Part shown: piece after piece, positions 48,801 to 60,800 of the stretch
How the letters are laid out: each line of letters opens with the position of its first letter
Numbering within the stretch: the stretch's first letter is position 1
Assembly: GCF_036588685.1 (NCBI RefSeq)
Contig: NC_086378.1
Coordinates: forward strand, 25,459,578 to 25,523,577
DNA: 64,000 nt
DNA from: Mytilus trossulus
Taxonomy: Eukaryota > Mollusca > Bivalvia > Mytilida > Mytilidae
Reading direction: 5' to 3'
Position numbers and translations under genes: made by a program
The notes under the pieces: generated by a model
What the model saw: only the letters and a program-made list of their open reading frames with translations
What the model was told of the DNA's origin: nothing
Database searches by the model: none

Positions 48801-51800
48801 CAGTAAACAAACAACAGTCGTTTATAAATATAATGCTGTATGATCTATATATCTGGTGTCAATTTTTCACTACCTGTAATTTTCACTTTTTTTTTTAGAA
48901 AACAACTATATTTTGACAACATAAAAGAACATCTTATGTAAATACCCCTTCACAATTTTAAACAAGATTTCGTCAACAACATAAGATATAAAAACAACTG
49001 TACAAACACGAATACAACTCATGCTCAGACTAAAACATATACACAAAAAAAAGAGGCAAAAAGTAATCAAACTTTACTTTCATATACAACAGTCAACATG
49101 AAGTGTAAGCCTTTTTAAAATATAACACAATATATACTCAAACAGCACTTGCCAGATCATTGATACACACATAATATACAACGTGTAGTGTCAACCTTTC
49201 ATATAACACAATATATACTCAAACAGCACTTGCCCAGATCATAAGTACACAAATAATATACAACGTGTAGTGTCAACCTTTCATATAACTCACTAGATAC
49301 ACAAACAGTACTTGCCCAGATCATCGGTACACACATAACATACATCCTGTAGTGTAAACCTTTCATAAAACACAATAGATACTAAAACAGTACTTGCCCA
49401 GATCATCGGTACACAAATAATATACAACGTGCAGTGTACAACTTTAGTGGAACATAATATATACGCAATTAGCACTCACTCAGATCATTGGTACATATAT
49501 AATATACACTGTTCAATGTAAATCCTTCATAAAACACAGCAGATGCTCAGACAGCATTTGCATAAGTCATTGGTAAACAAATAGCATACAACCTTTAGTG
49601 TCAATCTTTCGTAGAAAACAATAAATACGCAAACAGCACTAGCTCAGATCCTTGGTACACAAATAATATAGAAAATGTAGTGTCAACCGTCATAGAACAC
49701 AAAAGATACACAAGCAGTACTGGTTCATGCAGATCATCGGCACACAAATAATATACAACCTTTAGTGTCAACCTTTTATAGAACACAATAGATACTTAAA
49801 CAGCACTTTCCCAGATCATTGGTACACACATAACATACAACTTGTAGTGTCAACCTTTCATAAAACACAATAGATACGCAAACAGCACTTGCTCAGATCC
49901 TTGGAACACAACAAACTTACAACGTGTAGTGTAAACCTTTAGTAGAACATAATAGATATACAAACAGCACTTGCTCAGATCATTGGTACACAAACAACAT
50001 ATACAATATAGTATTAACCTTTCATAGAACACAATAGATACATAAACATCACTCACTTAGATCATTGGTACACATATAATATACACTGTTCAATGTCAAC
50101 CTTTCATAGAACACAACAGATGCTCAAGCAGCACTTGCTCAATTCATTGGTGAACAAATAGCATACAACTTGTAGTCTCAATCTTTCGTAGAACACAATA
50201 GATACACAAACAGCACTTGCTCAGATTATAAGTACACGAAATAATATACAACCTTTAGTGTGAACCTTTCATAGAACACAATATATACTCAAACAACACT
50301 TGTTCAGATCATCAGCACACGAATAAAATACAACCTGTAGTGTCAACCTTCATAGAAAACAATAGATACACAAACAACACTTGATGAGATCATTGGTACA
50401 CACATACTAAACAACGTGTAGTATCAACCTTTTATAGAACAAAAAAGATACACAAACAACACTTGATCAGATCATTGGTACACACATACTAAACAACGTG
50501 TAGTATCAACCTTTTATAGAACAAAAAAGATACACAAACAACACTTGTTCAGATCATTGGTACACACATACTAAACAACGTGTAGTGTCAACCTTTTATA
50601 GAACAAAAAAGATACACAAACAACACTTGCTCAGATCATTGGTACACACATACTAAACAACGTGTAGTATCAACCTTTTATAGAACAAAAAAGATACACA
50701 AACAACACTAGCTCAGATCATTGGTACACACATACTAAACAACGTGTAGTATCAATCTTTTATAGAACAAAAAAGATACACAAACAACACTTGCTCAGAT
50801 CATTGGTACACACATACTAAACAACGTGTAGTATCAACCTTTTATAGAACAAAAAAGATACACAAAAAACACTCGATCAGATCATTGGTACACACATACT
50901 AAACAACGTGTAGTATCAACCTTTTATAGAACAAAAAAGATACACAAACAACACTTGCTCAGATCATTGGTACACACATACTAAACAACGTGTAGTGTCA
51001 ACCTTTTATAGAACAAAAAAGATACACAAACAACACTTGCTCAGATCATTGGTACACACATACTAAACAACATGTAGTATCAACCTTTTATAGAACAAAA
51101 AAGATACACAAACAACACTAGCTCAGATCATTGGTACACACATACTAAACAACGTGTAGTATCAACCTTTTATAGAACAAAAAAGATATACAAACAGCAC
51201 TTGCTCAGATCAAAGCATGGACTTCAATATTAGTATTTGCTGCTTTTCCGCTGGGTAACCTCTATCATCATCATCTACACATGGAAATGTTTGCCATTTC
51301 TGCACATGGGCAAGTAGCAATGTAGGCTAATAATGTTAAGGGCAAGGAACAATGAAGGCATTAATATGTTCAGGGCAAGGGGCAATGTAAGCATATAGAT
51401 GTTCAGAGCAAGGGGAAATGTAGGCATATAGATGTTCAGGGCAATGAACAACGTAGGTATATAGATGTTCAGGGCAAGGGGCAATGTATGAATACAGATG
51501 TTCAGGGCAAGGGACAATGTAGACATATATATGTTCAGGGCAAGGGCAATCTATGCATATAGATGTCCATGGCAAGGGGAGATGTAGGCATCAGGAATCT
51601 GATGTCCAGTAGTTGTCGTTTGTTTAAGTGGTTCATAAGTGTTTCTCGTTTCTCGTTTTTTATATAGATTAGAAAGTTGGTTTTCCCGTTTGATTTGTTT
51701 CCACTAGTTTTTTGGGGGCCCTTTATAGCTTGTTGTTCGATGTGAGCCAAGGCTCCGTGTTTGAGACCGTACCTTGACCTATAATGGTTTACTTTTATAC

Positions 51801-54800
51801 AATTATGACTTGGATGGAGAGTTGTGTCATGGGCACTCATACCAAATCTTCATATATCCTTGTTACACTTATGTTTTGTGTCTGAGAGATCAAATTAAAG
51901 TTGAAAGTTATAGATGTTCAGGGCAAGGGCCAATATAGGTTAATAATGTTCAGTACAAAAGGCAATGTAGGCATATAGATGTTCAGTACAAGGGGAAATG
52001 TAGACATATAGATGTTCAGGGCAAGGGGCAATGAAGGAATATAGATGTTCTGGGCAAGGGACAATGTAGGCATTTAGATGTTCAGGGCAAAGGACAATGT
52101 ACAGAAATAGATGTTCAGGGCAAGGTGTAATGTATGCATATAGATGTTCAGGGCAAGGGAAGATTTAGGCATATAGATGTTTAAGACAAGGGGCAATATA
52201 GGCATATAGATGTTTTTTAGCATGTGATATTTTGTTACAAATCCAGAAATGCGATATCTTTTAATTTATTCGAATGTGTCTATTTTTTGTGATGCATTTT
52301 GTCGGGTTATGTAATGTATTTCGGTTGTTTCCTGTAATTAGTTAATACTTCAGTTTTATCATATATCATTTGTATAGTCATTTTATAAAATTTACTGTTT
52401 GCAAAAGTACCTAACAAAAAACCCTGGCCGTTTTGGCACAACTTTTTTGAACTTTTGGTCCTCGATGCTGTTCAACTTTGTACTTGTTTCGGCTTTCAAA
52501 CTTTTGTATCTGGGCGTCACTAGTAAGTCTTGTGTGGACAAAATGCACTTCTGGCGTATTAAAATTTTAACTTGTTGCCTTTTGTTAGCTATTATTCGTG
52601 TGTTTCTTTGTCAATTGTGTTCTCCTATTTATTTATACTGTAGTCCTGTAATGTTGTGCTGTCATGTTAATGTTATATTTCAAATGGCCATAAAAGAGGG
52701 AGGTTTGGCATGCCACAAAACCAGGTTCAACCCACCATTTTTTCCTTTAAAAATGTCCTGTACCAAGTCAGGAATATGGCCATTGTTATATTATAGTTCG
52801 TTTCTGTGTGTGTTACATTTTAACGTTGTGGCGTTTGTTTTCTCTTATTTTTGAGTGTGAATTCACATTACTATAAGGCGTGTCACGGTACTTATCTATC
52901 CCAAATTCATGTATTTGGTTTTGATGTTATATTTGTTATTCTCATAGGATTTTGTCTAATGCTTAGTCCGTTTCTCTGTGTGTTACATTTTAATGTTGTG
53001 TCGTTGTTCTCTTATATTTAATGCGTTTCCCTCAGTTTTAGTTTGTTACCCCGATTTATTTTTTGTCCATGGATTTATGAGTTTTGAACAGCGGTATACT
53101 ACTGTTGCCTTTATTTTAGGTATTATTTCCATTCAAGCTAAATGTTGATTATTTAGAGATCTATAAGAAATGTTTTGCAATATAGTATAATGTATGATAT
53201 ATAGTGCTTGTTACGGTAATAAGTAAACACCCACACTGAGTACAGTGCACTAGAAGTTTTGTGGATAAGTATAAATAAATATATGTACTTTGGTTCTCAG
53301 TGGAAAGCATTAGAGATAAAATTATTTATTTACTATTGTCCTACTGTATCGAATTTTTAAATAAACACCGTTTAATATTGTTGTCTATGTTGCAGACCAT
53401 ATGAGTATTTGGACCGTACGCGTACGGTCCGGACCGTATACGTATACTCGTACGGTCCGACCATACGCGTACGGTCGGACCGTATGAGTATACGCGTATG
53501 GTCCAGTACGAGCTGACCATACATGTTATTGGGTCATATAGGTTATATTTAAACAAATATTTATCACAATCTTTACTTTTAGTTTTACAAGTTATTAATA
53601 CAATTACAAGTAGGTGGATAAAATGAACAAACGAACAATTGAAATTAAATAGTATATACTTGTATATCTGAATCCTATTTCGGTACTCTCGCCCAAGGTG
53701 ACATTTGCTTCCACAAGTAACGTTATATTTTTTACGTTTACATGTTTGCAGTTCATGCATGTTCCTTTGCATTTCCTTTTTTTTGTAAAGTTGCTTAATA
53801 TTCTAAAACCATTGTCCTTCCACATTATGTTTACTTACAATATCTCCGATTTCAGTGATCATAATTCAATTAAAGTATTACTGATCGACATGCTAAATAC
53901 AATAGATTAACAGATTTAATTATCGTAAATTTTTGAAATAGTTAAAATATAAAGTTTTTATTTCAATTACCGTTGAACTCTTTTTAAATTAATTTGAGAG
54001 TTAAGAAAAAAATTAGTTATGTTGGTCTGTTATATGCATTTGTATCTAATAAACTTCCAACTTCCTAATATCAGTCAGACCGTACGCGTACGGTCCGACC
54101 GTATGAGTATTTTGAAAAAGTACGCATACGGTCCAGACCGTACGTGTACGGTCCAAATACTCATACGGTCTGGAACATCTATGTACTTCACATTTTTTTG
54201 TAAATTACAAAATCAGCACAGTACTTTTCTAAGTGCCAGCTTTTGCATCATATTGAAGCTTTTATGAAAAATGTGTTCCTTTATTGTAAGATTTTTGAGA
54301 TTTTTTTCAGTGCCCCCTGAACCACAAGAGGTTGTTGTTAGTAGAAGCAGTTGGAAGACCATCCGGATCACATGGAATGAACCAAAAGTCCCTGTTTCTG
54401 GCTATCGGATCTTTTACAGCCTGTTTGACTTCGAAAATTTAGACAGTTGGCAGTCTATTGACATTGGTCCTCACAGAGTTGCAGAAATTACAGGATTGGA
54501 GAAACAGTCATATGCCATCAGAGTGGCAGCAAAATCTTTAGATGGAAGGTTAGGAAATGCTTCTGCTGCTGTTCTGGCAAGTGAACCTACATGTAAGTTA
54601 AAAAGTGGGTGTAATGGAAAATTTAAGAAAAAAAGATGTGTTTAGTTCAGAGATGGGTCCGATTACTTTCAATGTAATTGATTAAATTACAATTATTTTG
54701 TCATTTGTACGATTAAATTAAATTAATGATTACATCATTTCTGAAATGTCTGATTAAATTAAGGATTACATTGGCAAAGTAATCATGATTACATCTGATT

Positions 54801-57800
54801 ACAATGAATTAAAAAAAAAGGCACACATTTTGAATGATGTGAATGAATAAACGTTTAATATAACTATAGCATTTTTTAGAAAGAATTTTGTTTGATATAT
54901 TATAAAAGAGGGACAAAATATACCAAAGGGACAATTATAAACTGTTAACTGCAAGCTTCATCTATTTAATAAACCACAAAAGTTCATTACAAACATACAT
55001 GAACATTGTGTCACTGATTATGACCCATTACACTTCATCATCAGTGATCTATCCTTATATATATGTGTTTCAATGTGCAGGTTATGGAGGTTAAAACATG
55101 GATACAATTAAGTTACCAGTTAAAATCTATGTAAAATTTTAATGGAAGCGGATTCACATTGTAAACAAAATACAAGTACTAAAAATCATTGCATTTTACA
55201 TGTCCAGGCCAAATACATACACAAATGTGCTTATTTTAAACAAGATATGTGTCTAACTTTTGATTTAGTTTGTGCTAATTAGATAAGTTTTCACTTGTCT
55301 AATTAATCTTTTATCATATATATAAAATATAATAAAAACAAACTTTTATTGGTTTCCTACCTGTCAATCCAAAGTTGACAAAATTCACAATAACAACAAA
55401 AGATTATAATTCAGGGTTAGAGAAAAGTATAACTTGAATTCAACAGTTATTATCAAATATAATTGTACATCTTTAAATTGTGAATATATGTACAATATCT
55501 TTTAACAAGGGAGACATAAGATTGTATTGTATGTCTCTTCTTGTGCTAATGAGGACTTTTCAATACTGTAACAGTGAATTTTTATAGTATAGAAGTATAC
55601 AAATCAATTAACATGCTTTATAAAGTAAACAAAACTATCTTAACATGATGAATATTTATTAAAGAAGAATAACTAAAAGGTTCATTTATTGAACATAAAC
55701 AGAGTTTAAGATTTTGTTCATTGTAATCAGAATGTAATCAAAAAGTAATCATGATTACAGGGTATTTTGAGAAGTAATTGATTAAATTAAATTACATGTA
55801 ATCAGATTTTTGGCTGATTAATGATTACAATGATTACTTGAAAAATTGTAATCAATTACAGCTGATTAACGATTACAATTACAATTACCCCAAGTCTGGT
55901 TTAGTTTAAATTTGACATTTAAATTATCTCAATAAAAGCAATACAAAATGTTTGATGCAACTTGTGGTTTAGATGACACAGTAGATGGCACAGCTGAAAG
56001 TAGTGGACAAGATTTTAGTCCATTTTAAAATTGAAAAAAATATGTTCTATTTTGTATTTATCCTTTTGATTATATGAATTCAGTCGAATGGGGTCGTGTA
56101 TTCTATCAAGATAAAAACTTGTGACACAAGAACTCACATTTTACAACCGGATTTTCGAAATCGTTTTTTGAATTGGGGATGTATGGCGGGCGGTAGGGAT
56201 GCAAACCAGTGTCCGTTCATTAACATAAAAACGCTTTGACGAAATCTTTTCAAATTTAAATATGTTGTTTTCTGGTATATCTTTTATCTTCTATCTTTTT
56301 TATGTTTTTACTCTTTGCATTTCCCCATTAAATTTAAAATGTTTCAACAAGGGAAGAATTGATAATACAGAATAATACAACATATACTCTTAGAATTATG
56401 AAAAAACGATGAAATTTTGAATTCCGCCTTATCCTTTAGAATCATTACATGTTTTATAAGATGAACGTATTTAATTGTTTATTTAATCTATAATAGGTTA
56501 GTACAGTACCACTCTGACATATAACTTTAAACATAATCGATGCATAAATCTTAAATGGAAATAATAAAGAACCAACACGTGCTCAGAACATAACAGAGGA
56601 ACACAAAACATTTGAAAAAACAACATTAAACAAGCAACACTTGCTCAGACCAAAACAGAACAAGAAAAAACGGTATACAAAAACAATTGTTTAGACCACA
56701 ACAGAACAATAAAACATTAAACACACAACGCATGCTCAGAAAAAAAACCCAATAAAAAACATTTAAAACATTAGTAAACAAACAACTTTTTGTTAAAACC
56801 AGAAAAAAACCAATAAAAACAAATACAAACAAAATGGCAATCATACAATACTTTACTCAAAGTACAGACGGGCTAACTGCTGAGTTTTACAAATTTTTAT
56901 GTTGATATAAAAAGATATGTTTTAGAAAGCTATGAATCTTCAATCCAGACCGGAAACCCTTTCAATAGACCAAAGACGGGATATTCTAAAGAAAGATAAA
57001 GATAGAACACTCTTGTCGAAAAAAATATTGAAAACAACACGTAATTAATTTCTTGCGTCCGAAGCGCTTTTCTGGATTCACCTTCATCAGGAACGCTCAA
57101 AGCCAAACATTTGAAATCTGAAGATGTATAAGTACCGAAACCGTTGAAGAGCTGTATGTCAAAAATACCTAAAATAAATAGCCAAATTCATCTAAAGCCA
57201 ACTTTGCCTGAGGGAGTTGAAACCTTAGTTTCTTAATAATTTATAAATTTATAAATGGACAATTTTAGAAAAGTTTGTTTAATCATGTCAGTACCGAAAT
57301 ACTGACTACTGAGCTGATGATACCCTCGGGGACTGATAGTCCACCAGCAGAGGTATCGACCCAGTGATGTAAAAAATATTGAAAACACCACGTTATTAAT
57401 TTCTTGCGTCCGAAGCGCTTTTCTGGATTTACCTTCATGATTACAAATTATTAGCCAAAGCGGATTAGCGGAAAGAATGAAAATATTTCATCCAAAACTT
57501 ATAGATCCAGACCAGACGGGATATGTGGCTGGTAGATACATTGGTGAAAATCTACGACTCATTTCTGATATTATATTGTTTACTACTTTAAAGAATTATC
57601 CAGAGCTTATATTACTAGTCGATTTCGAAAAGGCGTTTGATACGCTAGAATGGAAATTTATTAAAAAAGCATTGGTTTGTTTTAATTTTGGTAGCAAGTT
57701 CCGGAAATGGGTCTTAACTTTATACTCAAATATATCTAGTCTTGTCGTTAATAATGGATTTAGTTCTAGTCCATTCAAAATTGAGAGATGTGTTTTCGAC

Positions 57801-60800
57801 AAGGGTGTCCTTTATCTCTTTTTTTATTTATTTTGGCCGTTGAACTGCTGGCAATAAGTATTTGTAAGAACAATTAGATATTGGGGATACTGAAATAAAA
57901 ATTTCACAGTTGGCTGATGATACCACTTGTTTGTTGAAAGATGTATTTTCCTCGCAAATTTTATTAGATTCCTTTAAAGATTTTGAGAAATGTTCAGGGT
58001 TAAAAGTATTTTTTTCTAAAACCGAAGCAACATGGATTGCAAGAAATAAATTTAACAAAGAAGGTTCCCTTCCTATTAAAAGGACTGATTGTTTTAAAAC
58101 CTGAGGTTTAAAATTTAAAGCTTTTGAAGAAATGGTTTGTTCTAATTTAGATACATGCATAGAAAAAATGGAATCAATAATTAAATTGTGGAGGATCAGA
58201 AACCTTTCCTTAATCGGTAAAATTGTAATTCTTAAATCACTTGCAATATCAAAACTTATTTATTTTATTTCATCTACACATGTACCAAAATCTTATGTAA
58301 TTAAAATACAACGTGACATTAATAGTTTTTAATGGAATGGGAGTATTCCGAAAGTAAAATCGGAAGTTATTCAAAAGTCTCCTAGCGAGGGGGGACTGAA
58401 AGCCCCAAATTTTGAAGTACAGCTGTTATCCTTTTGTATTATGTGGGTAAAAAGATTTCTGTCAGAACATGACTCCAAATGGAAACATGTTTCCAAAGCA
58501 TTCTTCTCCCTCTTTGATTTAGAAGGTTTATTTATGAGCAGATGTGAATTTGAGTTTTTAAATTTAAAAGCACCTCTTTTTTTTTATAGAAGTGTTATCT
58601 GCTTGGAAACGTTTCAAGGGTATTTTCATCCCGTTAAATGCATTTCATGTTAGAAAATAATTTATTTGGTTCAATCCTTTTATCAAAGTTATCAGAACAA
58701 TACTTTTTACATGAAAGGCATAAGGTTCATCAATGATATTGTAGATGATAAAGGCGAATTTTTGTCTCATGACGCTATTAACCAAAGATATAACCTGAAT
58801 GTTACTATTAAACTGGCTATACCACGTGACTGGAAAGATTTGTTATTACAACAACACATGTCACCTAACAGCAACTCATTTGGATTCGTTTTTGAGCATG
58901 AGAATAAAAAAAAAATGCCTATAAGTCAATTATTTGCTAAAGGTGTATATTCACTTTTTATCGATCGGGGAAGTGTTTCTCCTATTTCAAAACAAAGATG
59001 GGAAGAAAGTTTTAATATAGAAATTAGTGACGAAAAAAGGAAAAATATTTATTCACTAGCTTTTAAATGTACTATAGAAAGCAAACTGCAAGCTTTCCAA
59101 TATAAAATTTTACACATAGTAGTCTCACATAATTATCTTCTTGAAAAATATAAACTTTCCTTATCTAATGAATGTGCCAGTTGTAAAGAAATAGAAACTA
59201 TAGAGCATAATTTTTTTTGAATGTACAGAAATAAAACAATTTTGGAGAGAATTTTCTAATTGGTGGTATTTAGTTTTTGGAGTCAAAATATTTTTAAATA
59301 AAGACAGCGTCGTTTTTGGTGTGTTTAATTCTGATAACTTAGTTTTAAATTACTGTATTCTACAGGCAAAGTATTACATTTATTATGTAAAGAACACGAA
59401 ATAAGACAGACTGTTAATATCTGTGCAAGCTTTTCTTAAATTTTTAAAAAGACGTCTGGAGATATTAGAATATGTTTATCTTTCTAAAGACAAACACGAG
59501 TCATTTGTCGACAGATGGGGGGATATATGGAAGTAATTTAATTAAATATATTTTTAATATGATTATATATTAAATGTATTCCGAAGTATTCTTAAGATGT
59601 ATCATATACTGAGTATTCACATCATTAACTTGTAAATTTTTACTATGTCTTATTCGCATAATATCAATAGTATAACAATGCCATAAATGTCATGTCATTC
59701 ACTTATGTCTTGTAAAAAATGTATGTACATGTATGCACTGTAGTATGAACATCAAAAAGATCAATAATAAAGTAAAAAAATATACTTTACTCTAAATAGA
59801 ACGACACTTGCTCACAACGGAACAAAACGATAACAGTTAACACTCAGGACTTGGTCAGACCAACAAGAATAGTTAAAAAACGCCAAAGAACAGTAAACAA
59901 ACAACAGTCGTTTATAAATATAATGCTGTATGATCTATATATCTGGTGTCAATTTTTCACAACCTGTAATTTTCATTTTTTTTTAAGAAAACAAGTGAAT
60001 TGCAACTAAATTTTGACAACATAAAAGAACATCTTATGTAAATACCCCTACACAATTTTAAACAAGATTTCGTCAACCACATAAGATACAAAAACAACGG
60101 TACAAACACAAAAACAACACATGCTCAAACTAAAATATATACAAAAAAAAAGAGGCAAAAAATAATCAAACCATACTTTCAGATACCAGTCATATAACAG
60201 TCAACATGAAGTGTAAACCTTTCATTGAACACAATAGATACTCAAACATCACTTGCCCAGATCATTGGTTCACAAATAAAAAACAACGTGTAGTGTCAAA
60301 CTTTCATATAACACAATAGATACACAAAAAGCACCTGCCCAGATCATTGGTAAACACATAACATACAGCATATTAGTGTCAACCTTTCATAGAACACAAT
60401 AGATACTCAAACAGCACTTGCTCAGATCCTTGGTACACAAATAATATACAACGTGTAGTTTCAACCTTTAGTAGAACACACCAGATGCTCAAGCAGCACT
60501 TGCTCAGATCATTGGTAAATAAATAGCACACAACATGTAGTGTCAATCTTTCGTAGAACACAATAGATACTCAAACAGCACTTGTTCAGATCATCGGCAC
60601 ACAGATAACATACAAAGTGTAGTTTCAACCTTTCGTAGAACACAATAGATACCCAAACAGCACTTGCTTAGATCATTGGTACACACATACTATACAAAGT
60701 GTAGTGTCAACCTTTTATAGAACACAATAGATACTCAAACATCACTTTGTCAACCTTTCATTCCATATTTATCAAATAACAAATGTTGTCTTAACAAAAA

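Larger units (their letters stand above)
43910..51212 (+). repeat. Segmental tandem duplication, unit A (FN3 exon A)
   Basis: Matches unit B (51209-60760) along its length: SINE interior with CATCAT tail, 33-bp minisatellite, the segment at 45955-46260, the FN3 exon, post-exon intron 46600-47050, 48240-49090, and the 82-84 bp satellite. Unit A alone has the 1.08-kb insert 47155-48234 and the block around 45160-45810. Confidence 0.8.
56859..59781 (+). mobile_element. L1/Tx1-like non-LTR retrotransposon, 5'-truncated, dead, with a nested repeat
   Basis: Target duplication atactttactc at 56848-56858 and 59782-59792. In + frames with several shifts and stops: TDGLTAEFYKF (56865 on), KKDKDRT, AERMKIFHPKLIDPDQTGY, LVDFEKAFDTLEW (motif A), RQGCPLS, SQLADDTTCLL (motif C, normally xxDD), GLKVFFSKTEATW, KSPSEGGLKAPNF, and near the end CASCKEIETIEHNFFEC, a C-x2-C-x7-H-x4-C finger typical of this clade. 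The tail is aataataaagtaaaaaaa. 57010-57430 is a foreign repeat lodged in the reverse transcriptase. Confidence 0.8.
51209..60760 (+). repeat. Segmental tandem duplication, unit B (FN3 exon B)
   Basis: Second copy of unit A. It starts where satellite 'cttgctcagatca' runs straight into SINE interior 'atcaaag..atattagtatttgctgc' and ends in the shorter satellite at 60190-60760. It gained four insertions after the split: 52264-53113, 53391-54176, 54648-55898 and 56859-59781. It lost the middle of the SINE. Confidence 0.8.

Noticed and set aside
53341..53772. 143-codon minus frame with YGP/VRVWSDRTS words
   Set aside because: Spans the palindromic end of the hAT-like MITE; the repeated words are the accgtacgcgtacggt motif translated.
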